Shown piece by piece: positions 55,178 to 64,000 of a stretch of 64,000 nucleotides of DNA. Position 1 is the stretch's first letter. Each line of letters starts with the position of its first letter. Both the position numbers and the translations under genes were made by a program. This DNA comes from CAIWHR01 sp963779805 (GTDB lineage: Bacteria; Pseudomonadota; Gammaproteobacteria; Burkholderiales; Casimicrobiaceae), in NCBI GenBank assembly GCA_963779805.1, contig CAVZZN010000006.1:124001-188000 (forward strand). The letters run 5' to 3'. The notes beneath the pieces are model-generated. The model was given only the letters and a program-made list of their open reading frames with translations, was not told where the DNA came from and did not search any database.

Positions 55178-56975
55178 TCACTCCGCACGGATGCGCGCGT
55201 AGCTTCCGGGCGCCGGCTCGAGCACCTTGAGCTTGCCCTTCCCGGGCATGCGCGGCGGCACCTCGGGCCCGAGATGGCCCTTGAGCCAGTTGCCCCAGTC
55301 CGTCCACCACGAGCCCTCGTGCTGCTGCGCGCCGGCGAGCCACTCCTCGGGAGACTCGGGCAGCGCGTCGTTGGTCCAGTAGCCGTACTTCTTCGCGGCG
55401 GGCGGGTTGATCATGCCGGCGATGTGCCCCGATCCGGACAGCACGAAGCGCGACTTGCCGGGCACGATCTTCGGACCTTCGTAGGTGGTCTTCCACGGCG
55501 CGATGTGGTCCTCGATCGCCGAGATGAAGTACGTGGGCAGCTTCACCTGCGAGAGGTCGATCGGCACGCCGTGGAGCGTGATGCCGCCGGGCTCGCGCAG
55601 CCGGTTGTGCATGTACATGTTGCGCAGATAGAAGCTGTGCATCGTCGCGGGCATGCGCGTCGAGTCGCAGTTCCAGTGCAGGAGATCGAACGGGAACGGG
55701 TCGCGGCCCATCAGGTAGTTGTTGATCACGAACGACCAGATGAGGTCGTTCGCGCGCAGCATGTTGAAGGTGGTGGCCATCTCCGAGCCCTCGAGATAGC
55801 CGCGCTCGCGCATCTTCTTCTCGAGCGACGCGACCTGCCCCTCGTCGATGAACACGCCGAGCTCGCCCGGCATGGTGAAGTCGATGAGCGCCGTCATGAA
55901 CGTCGCGCTGGCGACGCGCTTGTCCTTCTTGGCCGCCATGTAGGCCAGCGCGGCGCCGAGCAGCGTGCCGCCGAGGCAATAGCCGAGCACGTTGAACTCC
56001 TTCTCGCCCGTGGCCTTCTCCATCGCATCCAGCGCGGCGAGCGGCCCTTCGAGCATGTAGTCCTCGAAGTCCTTGTGCGCGAGCTCCGCATCGGGGTTGA
56101 CCCAGGAGATCACGAACACGGTGACGCCCTGGTCCACGGTCCACTTGACGAACGAGTTCTTCTCGCGCAGGTCGAGGATGTAGTACTTGTTGATCCACGG
56201 CGGCATGATCAGCAGCGGCCGCTTCCCGACCTTCGGCGTCGTCGGCTCGTACTGGATGAGCTGCATGAGCTCGTTCTGGTACACGACCTTGCCCGGCGTC
56301 GTGGCGATGTTCACGCCGAGCTCGAACGCCTTCGTATCGGTCATCGAGATGCGCAGCTGCCCGTTGCCGCGCTCCATGTCGTCGAGCAGGTTGTGCAGGC
56401 CCTTCACCAGGTTCTGCCCGCCGCTCGCGATCGTCTCGCGGAACACCTCGGGATTGGTCAGCGCGAAATTCGACGGCGCCAGCGCGTCGATGTACTGGCG
56501 CGTGAAGAAGTCGACCTTCTTCTTCGTCTGCTCGTCGAGGCCTTCGACGTTCGCCACCGCATCGTGCAGCCAGCGCGCGGTGATGAGATAGCTCTGCTTC
56601 ATGTAGTCGTACAGGAAGTGCTCTTCCCAGTCCTCGTGCTTGAACCGCCGGTCGGCCTTGTGCGGCACCGCGACCGGCTCCGCCGCGGCCCCGAGCAGGC
56701 GCATCGTCGAGCTCTGCCAGAGGTTCATGTAGTCCCACCAGAGCTTCATCTGCGACTTCGGCGATCGCATAGGGGTTCGCGAGCATCTTCGCGGCGAGGT
56801 CCATGAACGCCTGGCCGATGCCGAGCTCGTCGGCGAGCACCGACTTGATCGGCTGGCGCTTCGCGAAATCGCCCATCAGGCGGGCGCTCTTCTCCGCGGC
56901 CGTAGCGAGGGACTCGGCGAGCGCGATCGGGTCGTAGGCCGGAGCCGCGGCGGGGGTTTCTTCCTGGACGGACAT
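55178..56975 (-). CDS. phaC: Class I poly(3-hydroxyalkanoate) synthase (frameshifted)
   Basis: Polymerises hydroxyacyl-CoA into storage polyester on granules. The alpha/beta-hydrolase core has PLLIMPPWINKYYILDLR, then WVNPDAELAHKDFEDYMLEG and the lipase-like box GYCLGG with catalytic Cys. The Asp is in EDHIAPW and the His in SGHIAGMINPP. One extra base near 56765 separates the N-terminal helical region (ELGIGQAFMDLAAKMLANPY) from SQMKLWWDYMNLWQSSTMRL. Length of about 598 residues fits class I. phaA and phaB are not in the window. Confidence 0.93.
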
Positions 56976-57002
56976 GTCGAACTCTCTTTTCGTGGTAGCG
57001 GG

Positions 57003-58046
57003 TCAGTGCGGGAGGAACCGGAAGGGCTGCCCGGGTTGCATCGTCCGTTGCAGGCGTCCGGCGTGCCAGAGGTAGTTGAGGTGCGCGATCGCTTCGCCCA
57101 TCGCGAAGAACCGCTGGTGCAGGTCGAGCTCGCGCCGGAACAGCAACGGCACGAGGTCCGCGGCGCAGACGCCGCCGTGCTGCCGCACCACGTCCTCGAG
57201 TTCCTGCAGTCGCGCCGCATGGTGCGCCCGGAGGTCGGCCACGCGCAAGGGGATGCCGCGGAACGGCAGGCCGTGCGAGGGCAGCACGAGCGTGCCCGGG
57301 GGCAGCGCCTCGAACTCCGAGAGCGATTCGAGGAAGCGGTGCAACGGGTCGCCTTCGGGCTCGACGGCCCATACGCTGATGTTGGTGCTGATGCGCGGCA
57401 GCAGCATGTCCCCGGAGATGAGGACGCGCTCCGCCGCATTCCAGAGGGATGCGTGCTCGGGTGAATGGCCGTGACCTTCGATGATGCGCCACTCGCGCTC
57501 GCCGATGCGCACCGCGTCGCCCGCGATGAGACGCTCGAAGGTGCGCGGCAGGCTGGGCACGCCGCGCCGGTACTGGTTGCCGCGCTTCTCGAGGCCGGCC
57601 GCGTGCTCGGCGTCGAGCCCATGGCTGCGGAACAGCGCGATCGTGTGCCCGACGTCGTGGCCCGCACGCTCATCCGAGATTGCATGCGCGGTGAGGAACT
57701 CGGCCTGGGTCATGGCGAGCGGGCAGGCGAACCGCTGCGTGATCCAGTCCGCATTCCCCACGTGGTCCGGATGGCAGTGCGTGGCGATCACGCGCGTGAC
57801 CGGACGCTCCTTCAGCGTCGCCTCGAAATGCCGGGCCCACAGCGCACGCGTCGTTTCGCTGGCGTAGCCGGTGTCCACGAGCGTCCACCCGTCGCCGTTT
57901 TCGAGCAGCCAGAGGTTGATGTGGTCGAGCGCGAACGGCAGCGGCATGCGCAGCCACAGCACGCCGGGCGCGATCGGGATCGCGGTGCCCGGCTCGGGCG
58001 GCATCGGCTGCGGATATTCGAGAGCGAGTGGCAGTGCTGCTGTCAT
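57003..58046 (-). CDS. Metallo-beta-lactamase-fold hydrolase
   Basis: A 347-residue protein. HCHPDHVGNADW is the zinc-binding HxHxDH-type motif with Cys between the histidines. Further metal ligands lie in IEGHGHSPEHASLWN and LISGDMLLP. The start MTAALPLALEYPQPMPPEPG at 58046 is divergent from the liuR-like gene, while phaC follows 27 bases after the stop on the same strand. The substrate is unknown; a thioester or lactone is possible. Confidence 0.85.
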   Translation of the reverse strand: MTAALPLALEYPQPMPPEPGTAIPIAPGVLWLRMPLPFALDHINLWLLENGDGWTLVDTGYASETTRALWARHFEATLKERPVTRVIATHCHPDHVGNADWITQRFACPLAMTQAEFLTAHAISDERAGHDVGHTIALFRSHGLDAEHAAGLEKRGNQYRRGVPSLPRTFERLIAGDAVRIGEREWRIIEGHGHSPEHASLWNAAERVLISGDMLLPRISTNISVWAVEPEGDPLHRFLESLSEFEALPPGTLVLPSHGLPFRGIPLRVADLRAHHAARLQELEDVVRQHGGVCAADLVPLLFRRELDLHQRFFAMGEAIAHLNYLWHAGRLQRTMQPGQPFRFLPH

Positions 58047-58189
58047 TCCAGACCCTGTGGATCGGTGGCCCGCTTCCGGGACGCGTGCCGCGCCCGGCCG
58101 GGGTGCGCGAGCTGGAGGAGCACGCTGCATGGGGCCACGGCGCCTATGGTATCGTCTGCGCGTCTTCGGAACTGCCCGGCCCATCCTCC

Positions 58190-58675
58190 ATGTCCGCCCA
58201 ATCCCAGCCCGTGCGCGCGAAAGCGGGGGGCGGCCGGTCCGGCGCGGGCGAAGCCGCCGCGACGGAGCGCTCCTATACGATTTCCGCCCTGGCCCAGGAG
58301 TTCGCGCTCACCACGCGGGCGATCCGCTTCTACGAGGACGAGGGCCTCATCGCGCCCCGGCGCAGGGGCCGCGTGCGGGTGTACGGCGAGCGCGAGCGCG
58401 TGCGCATCAAGCTCGTCCTGCGCGGCAAGCGCCTCGGGCTTTCGCTCTCCGAGATCCGCGAGCTCTTCGACCTGTACGCGACCACCCGGAACGAGCGGCC
58501 GCAGCTCGCCAAGTTCCTGCAGATGCTGGCCGACCGCCGCGGCATGCTCCTGCAGCAGCGCGAGGACATCGACGCCGTGCTGGCCGAGATCGCCATCCTG
58601 GAGCGCGACTGCCGCCGCCGCCTCAAGGCAGGCGAGCCCGAGGCCGGGTCGAAGCCTTCGGAATCTCCGGCCTGA
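58190..58675 (+). CDS. liuR: MerR-family regulator, LiuR-like
   Basis: A 161-residue regulator. The winged helix is YTISALAQEFALTTRAIRFY, then EDEGLIAPRRRGRVRVYGER. A coiled-coil dimer helix follows, and there are no metal-binding cysteines. LiuR proteins control leucine/isovalerate degradation and sit beside isovaleryl-CoA dehydrogenase genes, as here. The ATG at 58190 is chosen because the domain starts soon after a short linker; the open frame reaches back to 58028. Confidence 0.78.
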   Translation: MSAQSQPVRAKAGGGRSGAGEAAATERSYTISALAQEFALTTRAIRFYEDEGLIAPRRRGRVRVYGERERVRIKLVLRGKRLGLSLSEIRELFDLYATTRNERPQLAKFLQMLADRRGMLLQQREDIDAVLAEIAILERDCRRRLKAGEPEAGSKPSESPA

Positions 58676-58692
58676 GCCGTCGCCCGCTGCAA

Positions 58693-58718
58693 TTGACGTT
58701 AACGTAAACGTTAGCTAG
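58693..58718 (+). promoter_or_regulatory. Promoter-overlapping palindrome, probable LiuR operator
   Basis: The sequence starts with TTGACG, a good -35 box. It contains ACGTTAACGT, a perfect palindrome, and TAACGT-AA-ACGTTA (58700-58713), a second perfect inverted repeat overlapping it. It lies between the MerR gene and the thioesterase gene, where a MerR activator would bind. Confidence 0.6.
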
Positions 58719-58755
58719 AGTCAACGATTCCCCTGCACGAGCCGTGTCCTCCGGC

Positions 58756-59226
58756 ATGACCCGTCCCTCCGCCCAGCTGCCGCACTTCCAGCCGAGCGCG
58801 CCCGACTACGCGGCCCGGGTGCGCGCGAGCTTCGAGCGCCAGCCCGCGATGAAGCACATCGGCGCCGAGCTGCACGACGTGCTCCCCGGCTACTGCCTCA
58901 TCGTGCTCCCGGTGCGGCCGGAGCTCTCGCAGCAGCACGGCTACGTGCATGCCGGGATGGTGAGTACCATCGTCGATACGGCAGGCGGCTACGCGGGCTA
59001 CACGCTGTTCCCGGCGGGGAGCTCGGTGCTCACCGTCGAGTTCAAGGTCAACCTGCTGGCGCCGGCCGCCGGCGAGCGGCTCTTCGCGGAAGGCTTCGTG
59101 CTGAAGCCCGGGCGCACGCTGTGCATCACGCGGGGCGAGGTGCATGCGGAGAAGGGAGGTCACCGCAGCCTCGTCGCCGTCATGCAGCAGACGCTGATGG
59201 TGATGCACGGCAAGAGCGACGCCTGA
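58756..59226 (+). CDS. PaaI-family hotdog thioesterase
   Basis: A 156-residue hotdog-fold protein. HGYVHAGMVSTIVDTAGGYA is the active-site helix with the HG...V pattern, and SSVLTVEFKVNLLAPAAGER is the central strand block. It probably hydrolyses acyl-CoA intermediates. It is the first gene after the LiuR-type operator. An ATG 12 bases upstream is an alternative start. Isovaleryl-CoA dehydrogenase follows 53 bases downstream. Confidence 0.85.
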   Translation: MTRPSAQLPHFQPSAPDYAARVRASFERQPAMKHIGAELHDVLPGYCLIVLPVRPELSQQHGYVHAGMVSTIVDTAGGYAGYTLFPAGSSVLTVEFKVNLLAPAAGERLFAEGFVLKPGRTLCITRGEVHAEKGGHRSLVAVMQQTLMVMHGKSDA

Positions 59227-59279
59227 CGGCGCCGATGATCGTGAACGGCATCGCCGACCGCTGATCCCACGGAGACACG

Positions 59280-60448
59280 ATGGACGCATTCCCCGGGCTC
59301 GACTTCAACCACGGCGAGACGATCGACATGCTGCGCGCCACGGTGCAGCAGTTCGCTGCCGACGAGCTCGCGCCGCGCGCCGCGGAGATCGATCGCACCA
59401 ACCAGTTCCCGATGGAGGTGTGGCGCAAGCTCGGCGACCTGGGGCTCCTCGGCATCACCGTCGAGGAGGAGTACGGCGGCTCGGGCATGGGCTACCTCGC
59501 GCACATCGTCGCGATGGAGGAGGTGAGCCGCGCCTCGGCCTCGGTGGGGCTGTCGTACGGCGCGCATTCGAACCTGTGCGTGAACCAGATCCGGCGCAAC
59601 GGCAGCGAAGCGCAGAAGCGCAAGTACCTGCCGAAGCTGATCTCGGGCGAGCACGTCGGCGCGCTCGCGATGAGCGAGCCGGGCTCGGGCTCCGACGTCG
59701 TGTCGATGCGCCTCTCGCGCGCAACGCAAGGGCGATCGCTACGTGCTCAACGGCAGCAAGATGTGGATCACCAACGGCCCCGACGCGGACACGCTCGTCG
59801 TGTATGCGAAGACCGACCCGGACGCCGGGCCGCGCGGCATCACCGCGTTCCTGGTCGAGAAGGGCATGCGCGGATTCTCGACCGCGCAGAAGCTCGACAA
59901 GCTCGGCATGCGCGGCTCCAACACCTGCGAGCTCGTGTTCGAGGATTGCGAGGTGCCCGCCGAGAACATCCTGGGCCAGGAAGGCCGTGGCGTGAACGTG
60001 CTGATGAGCGGCCTCGATTACGAGCGCGCCGTGCTTGCCGGCGGGCCGCTCGGGATCATGGCGGCCTGCCTCGACGTGGTGCTGCCGTACGTGCACGAGC
60101 GCCAGCAGTTCGGACAGCCGATCGGCGAGTTCCAGCTCATGCAGGGCAAGCTCGCCGACATGTACACGACGTTGCAACGCCTGCCGCGCGTACGTCTACG
60201 CCGTGGGCCAGGCTTGCGATCGCGGCGACACCACGCGCAAGGACGCCGCCGGCGCAATCCTCTACGCCGCGGAGAAGGCGACGTGGATGGCGGGCGAGGC
60301 GATCCAGGCGCTCGGCGGCAACGGCTACATCAACGACTACGCCACGGGCCGCCTGTGGCGCGACGCGAAGCTCTACGAGATCGGCGCGGGCACGTCCGAG
60401 ATCCGGCGCATGCTGATCGGACGCGAGCTGTTCAACGAGACGAAGTAG
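59280..60448 (+). CDS. liuA: Isovaleryl-CoA dehydrogenase (two frameshifts)
   Basis: A FAD enzyme oxidising isovaleryl-CoA to 3-methylcrotonyl-CoA in leucine breakdown. Features are LGLLGITVEEEYGGSGMGYL, the block GALAMSEPGSGSDVVSMRL, YVLNGSKMWITNGPDADTLV and the C-terminal YEIGAGTSEIRRMLIGREL. The Glu in LDYERAVLAGGPLG is at the site used as catalytic base by isovaleryl-CoA dehydrogenases rather than by other acyl-CoA dehydrogenases. Extra bases near 59720 (RAQRKGDRY restored) and 60178 (LNACRAYVYAVG) break the frame. Confidence 0.92.
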
Positions 60449-60563
60449 GCGACCGTCGCGATGGCCCTCGAGATGCCCTCCTCGTGCGAACGCTGCCATG
60501 CGGCGCCGCGGTCGGCAACACCTAGTGTCGAAAAGCGCCCTTGAAAGGGCAGGAGATCAAGTC

Positions 60564-61750
60564 ATGACGAACGATCCGGTTGTCATCGTTGGCGCCGCAC
60601 GCACTCCCATGGGCGGATTCCAGGGCGATTTCGCAACGCTCATGGCGAGCGACCTCGGTGCGGTCGCGATCAAGGCCGCCGTGGAGCGCGCCGGCATCGC
60701 GCCCGATGCCGTCGAGGAGCTCATCTTCGGCAACTGCCTCATGGCCGGCCAGGGCCAGGCGCCCTGCACGCCAGGCGGCGCTCAAGGCCGGGCTGCCGGT
60801 CGGCACGAACTGCACGACGATCTCGAAGATGTGCGGCTCCGCCATGAAGGCCGCGATGCTCGCCAACGACCTCCTGATCGCCGGCAGCAACGAGGTGATG
60901 GTGGCGGGAGGCATGGAAAGCATGACGAACGCGCCCTACCTGCTGCCGAAGGCGCGCGCGGGCCTGCGCATGGGCCACGCCACGATGTACGACCACATGT
61001 TCCTCGACGGTCTCGAGGACGCGTACGACAAGGGCAAGCTGATGGGCGTGTTCGCCGAAGTCTGCGCGTCCAAGTACGAGTTCACGCGCGAGGCGCAGGA
61101 CGAGTTCGCGCGTACGTCGCTCGCGCGTGCGCTCGCCGCGAACAACGACGGCACGTTCGATTGGGAGATCGCGCCGGTGACGGTGCCGGGCCGCAAGGGC
61201 GACGTCGTCATCAATCGCGACGAGCAGCCCGCGAAGGCGACGCCCGACAAGATCGCGAGCCTGAAGCCCGCGTTCAAGAAGGACGGCACGGTCACGGCCG
61301 CGAACGCGAGCTCGATCTCCGACGGTGCCGCGGCGCTGGTGCTGATGCGCCGATCGACGCGCCGAGCGCCGCGGGCTGAAGCCGCTCGCGGTCATCGTCG
61401 GGCACGCGACGCACGCGCAGGAGCCTTCCTGGTTCACGACTGCGCCGGTCGGTGCGATGCGAAAGCTCTTTCAGCGCACCGGCTGGACCGCGAAGGACGT
61501 CGACCTGTACGAGATCAACGAAGCCTTCGCGGTCGTGACCATGGCGGCAGAGAAGGAGCATGAGTTGCCGCATTCGAAGGTGAACGTGCACGGCGGCGCG
61601 TGCGCGCTCGGGCATCCCATCGGTGCGTCGGGCGCGCGGATCATCGTCACGTTGCTCGGCGCTCTGCGCAAGCATGGCGGCCGCCGCGGCGTGGCGACGC
61701 TGTGCATCGGGGGCGGGGAGGCTACCGCCATGGCGATCGAGCTCTGCTGA
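60564..61750 (+). CDS. Acetyl-CoA C-acyltransferase, thiolase (two frameshifts)
   Basis: Cleaves 3-ketoacyl-CoA or condenses acetyl-CoA. MTNDPVVIVGAARTPMGGFQ is the thiolase start. The acyl-accepting Cys is in TTISKMCGSAMKAAM, the His in CALGHPIGASGARI, and the second Cys in TLCIGGGEATAM. Extra bases near 60766 (GQAPARQAALKAGLP restored) and 61355 (AERRGLKPLAVIVGHATHAQ) break it. AGGAGA lies 7 bases before the ATG. Next to isovaleryl-CoA dehydrogenase, it may finish leucine catabolism or supply PHA precursors. Confidence 0.9.
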
Positions 61751-61767
61751 CGGCGCGCGCAACCCTT

Positions 61768-61793
61768 TTGTCCCGAACCATTGTTCGGGACAA
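61768..61793. promoter_or_regulatory. 26-bp perfect palindrome upstream of the exporter pair
   Basis: TTGTCCCGAAC-CATT-GTTCGGGACAA: 11-bp arms with a 4-base spacer, ending 27 bases before the LysE-family start. There is no U-tract, so an operator is more likely than a terminator. No regulator gene is adjacent. Confidence 0.55.
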
Positions 61794-61820
61794 TCGGGGT
61801 AGAGCGCGCCGATTCATCCG

Positions 61821-62453
61821 ATGCCGACCTGGGACAACCTGCTGCTCTTTGCCGCCGCGAGCGTGATGCTCGTCCTCACGCCGGGGCCGAACCTGCTCTA
61901 TCTCGTGTCGCGCACGCTGTGCCAGGGCCGGCTTGCGGGCGTGGTGTCGCTGCTCGGCACCACGACGGGGTTCTGGGTGCACATCGTCGCGGCCGCGCTC
62001 GGGCTGTCGGTCGTGTTCCTGACCGTCCCTGTCCTCTACGACGTGGTGCGCTGGGCGGGCGCGGCGTACCTGCTGTGGCTCGCGTTCGACGCACTGCGCT
62101 CGGGCCGGGGCGGCATCTTCCAGCCGCGCGCGCTCGCGCCGATGGCCCCGGCGCGCCTCTTTCGCGTCGGCGTCGTCACCAGCATCCTCAACCCCAAGGT
62201 GGCGCTGTTCTATCTCGCCCTGTTTCCGCAGTTCGTGGATCCCGCGCGCGGCAGCGTGCTCGGACAGTCGCTGGTGCTCGGGGTCGTGCAGATCGCGATC
62301 GCGTTCGTCGGCGATCTCATGTTCGTGCTGGCGGCCTCGAGGGTGGCGACGTGGCTGGCGGCGCGACCGCGCTGGGCGGCGGCGCAGCGCTGGGTGCTCG
62401 CCGGGGTGTTCACGGCCATCGCCGCGCGCATCGCGCTCGACAGCAGGCGATGA
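61821..62453 (+). CDS. LysE/RhtB-family exporter
   Basis: An inner-membrane amino acid or metabolite exporter, 210 residues with about six TM segments. VMLVLTPGPNLLYLVSRTLC is the family's conserved first helix, and VTSILNPKVALFYLALFPQF is the second signature. Its TGA overlaps the next ATG. The substrate is unknown. Confidence 0.9.
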   Translation: MPTWDNLLLFAAASVMLVLTPGPNLLYLVSRTLCQGRLAGVVSLLGTTTGFWVHIVAAALGLSVVFLTVPVLYDVVRWAGAAYLLWLAFDALRSGRGGIFQPRALAPMAPARLFRVGVVTSILNPKVALFYLALFPQFVDPARGSVLGQSLVLGVVQIAIAFVGDLMFVLAASRVATWLAARPRWAAAQRWVLAGVFTAIAARIALDSRR

Positions 62454-63427
62454 CGGTGCACCATGCGCGCGCCGGCCTCGTCATCAAGCTCATCCTGGTT
62501 GCGATCATCTGGGGTGGAACCTTCATCGCGGGCCGCGTCGTGACCGCGGAGATGCCCTCGGCCAGCGCCGCGCTGTGGCGCTACGTCGTGGCCTCGGGCG
62601 CGCTGCTCGTCGCGCTGCTCGGGCTCGAGCACGCGCTGCCGAGCCTGTCGCCGCGGCAGTGGATCGGGATCGCGCTGCTCGGCGCAACGGGCGTGTTCGC
62701 CTACAACCTGTGCTTCATGCAGGGCCTGAAAACGGTGCCGGCGAGCCGCGCGTCGCTCATCATCGCCCTCAATCCGGCGATGACCGCGGTCGGCGCCGCG
62801 GTGTTCCTGAAGGAGCACCTCACCCGCCGCAAGATCGTGGGCATCGTGCTCGCGCTGCTCGGTGCGGCGACGGTGATCACCCACGGCCGGCCTGCAGCCG
62901 TGCTCGACGGCGCGGTCGGCGTCGGCGAGGTGCTCATCGCCGGCTGCGTCGTGTCGTGGGTCGCCTACACGCTGATCGGGAAACGCATGCTGGCGGACCT
63001 GTCGCCGCTCGCGGCCTCGACGTATGCCGCGTGGGCGGGCACGCTCATGCTCGCGCTTGCGACGCTTGCGAGCGGCGAGACGCTGCTGCCGCCGCACGCG
63101 TCGATCGCGGCCTGGATCGGCATCGCGTTCCTGGGCGTGCTGGGGACGGCGGTGGCGTTCGTGTGGTACTACGAGGGACTGCTCGAGCTCGGCGCGGCAC
63201 GCGCGGCGGTGTTCATCAACCTCGTGCCGGTCTCGGCGGTGGCGCTGGGCGTGCTGCTGCTCGGCGAAGCGCTGGAGCCGGCGACGATCGTCGGCGGGGT
63301 GCTCGTGATCGCGGGGATTGCGATGCTGAATCGCAATGTCGCAGTCAAGCCCAACCCCGCTACTCTGAGTAACGCCGGTACTGCCGGCGTTACTCGGAGT
63401 AGTTGCCCTCGCAGCCCTCGGTGGTAG
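62450..63427 (+). CDS. EamA-family (DMT superfamily) transporter
   Basis: Ten TM segments in two EamA repeats, 325 residues. Recognisable are IWGGTFIAGRVVTAEMPSAS, then GLKTVPASRASLIIALNPAM and GALAVFVWYYEGL-like TM9 sequence. It is translationally coupled to the LysE-family gene (ATGA). The last 20 or so residues are encoded by a long hairpin and do not look like family sequence; another undetected extra base could mean that the gene ends earlier, near 63370. Confidence 0.87.
   Translation: MTVHHARAGLVIKLILVAIIWGGTFIAGRVVTAEMPSASAALWRYVVASGALLVALLGLEHALPSLSPRQWIGIALLGATGVFAYNLCFMQGLKTVPASRASLIIALNPAMTAVGAAVFLKEHLTRRKIVGIVLALLGAATVITHGRPAAVLDGAVGVGEVLIAGCVVSWVAYTLIGKRMLADLSPLAASTYAAWAGTLMLALATLASGETLLPPHASIAAWIGIAFLGVLGTAVAFVWYYEGLLELGAARAAVFINLVPVSAVALGVLLLGEALEPATIVGGVLVIAGIAMLNRNVAVKPNPATLSNAGTAGVTRSSCPRSPRW
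63361..63401. repeat. 18-bp stem hairpin at the end of the DMT transporter gene
   Basis: Arms 63361-63378 and 63384-63401 pair fully as RNA, with one G-U pair and a 5-base loop. No U-tract follows. It overlaps the apparent C-terminal codons of the transporter and lies 40 bases before the acyl-CoA dehydrogenase start. It could be a terminator-like or mRNA-stabilising element, or a dispersed REP-like repeat. Confidence 0.6.
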
Positions 63428-63440
63428 GAGGACACGTCCG

Positions 63441-64000
63441 ATGCTCCTCAATGAAGTGCAGGCCGCGATCCGCGACAGCATCCGCAGCTTCGCGCGCGCG
63501 GAGCTCTGGCCCAACGCCGCACGCTGGGATCGCGAGCACACGTTTCCGCGGGAGGCCCTGCGCGCGCTCGGCAAGCTCGGCGCGCTCGGCGTGGTCGTGC
63601 CCGAGGAGTGGGGTGGTGCGGGACTCGACTACGTCAGTCTCGCCGTCGCGATGGAGGAGGTCGCGGCCGGCGACGGCGCGACTTCGACGATCCTGAGCGT
63701 GCAGAACTCCGTCGTGTGCGGTCCGCTGCTTTCGTTCGGCACGGACGCGCAGAAGGAGCGCTACCTCAAGCCCGTCGCGCGCGGCGAGATGCTGGGATGC
63801 TTCTGCCTGACCGAGCCGCACGTCGGGTCGGATGCCGGTGCGATCACCACGCGCGCGGAGCGCCGTGGCGACGAGTGGGTGATCAACGGGGTCAAGCAGT
63901 TCATCACCTCCGGCAAGAACGCCGACGTCGCGATCGTGTTCGCGGTGACCGATCGCAACGCGGGCAAGAAGGGAATCTCCGCGTTCATCGTCGAGACGCG
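63441..64000 (+). CDS. Acyl-CoA dehydrogenase, N-terminal part (runs off window)
   Basis: The first 186 codons of a FAD acyl-CoA dehydrogenase. It has MLLNEVQAAIRDSIRSFARA, then LGALGVVVPEEWGGAGLDYV, the FAD/acyl site GCFCLTEPHVGSDAGAITTR, and the WVINGVKQFITSGKNADVAI strand. AGGAGGA lies 11 bases before the ATG, a strong ribosome-binding site. Acyl chain specificity cannot be judged without the catalytic half. Confidence 0.9.
   Translation, partial: MLLNEVQAAIRDSIRSFARAELWPNAARWDREHTFPREALRALGKLGALGVVVPEEWGGAGLDYVSLAVAMEEVAAGDGATSTILSVQNSVVCGPLLSFGTDAQKERYLKPVARGEMLGCFCLTEPHVGSDAGAITTRAERRGDEWVINGVKQFITSGKNADVAIVFAVTDRNAGKKGISAFIVET

Overview
The window is GC-rich, densely packed chromosomal DNA from a Gram-negative bacterium. 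It carries LPS-core genes, type IV pilus assembly genes, TolC/RND efflux parts, a class I PHA synthase and a cytochrome c4. The gene neighbourhoods (isoaspartyl methyltransferase-rhodanese-tolC-waaA; ponA divergent from pilMNOPQ-aroKB; gltBD-hemE-priA-argS-SPOR-dsbA) are those of a betaproteobacterium, probably Burkholderiales or a close relative. Nothing looks like phage, plasmid, insertion sequence or CRISPR, and I saw no tRNA or rRNA.

Layout. 0-5.2 kb (minus): a branched-chain amino acid ABC transporter, livK then livHMGF, with a terminator after livK. 5.4-12.3 kb (plus): an RND adaptor and permease, then an isoaspartyl methyltransferase, a rhodanese and a TolC-type channel. 12.4-20.3 kb: LPS and surface sugars. 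waaA and waaC lie on the minus strand; a WaaE-like glycosyltransferase, a nucleotide-sugar epimerase and rfbBACD (dTDP-L-rhamnose) lie on the plus strand. 20.5-25.2 kb: a secreted trypsin-fold peptidase, cytochrome c4, engB, a possible minus-strand small RNA and hemB. 25.3-35.4 kb: a conserved hypothetical and PBP1A (minus), then pilMNOPQ and aroKB (plus), whose overlapping starts suggest one transcription unit. 35.5-37.4 kb: a lipoprotein with tandem Ig-like repeats. 37.7-49.5 kb: gltB, gltD, hemE, priA and argS, all intact. 49.5-55.1 kb: SPOR protein, dsbA, a short-chain dehydrogenase, a cobalamin-binding-type protein, a heavily broken GDSL autotransporter and a glycine-zipper protein. 55.2-58.0 kb (minus): phaC and a metallo-hydrolase. 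58.2-64.0 kb (plus): a LiuR-type MerR regulator, thioesterase, isovaleryl-CoA dehydrogenase, thiolase, two exporters and an acyl-CoA dehydrogenase cut by the window end.

The main peculiarity is about thirty reading-frame breaks in otherwise well conserved genes. Every one I could resolve is explained by extra bases, none needs a missing base, and the contexts share no motif. They cluster in parts of the window, while gltB to argS has none. I read this as insertion-type sequence error, so I annotate most affected genes as single genes. The GDSL autotransporter passenger is so broken that it may be a real pseudogene.

The most interesting non-coding signals are a strong minus-strand terminator with hairpins upstream of it between engB and hemB, DnaA-box sequences between hemE and priA, and three clean palindromes that look like operators (9.8, 58.7 and 61.8 kb).
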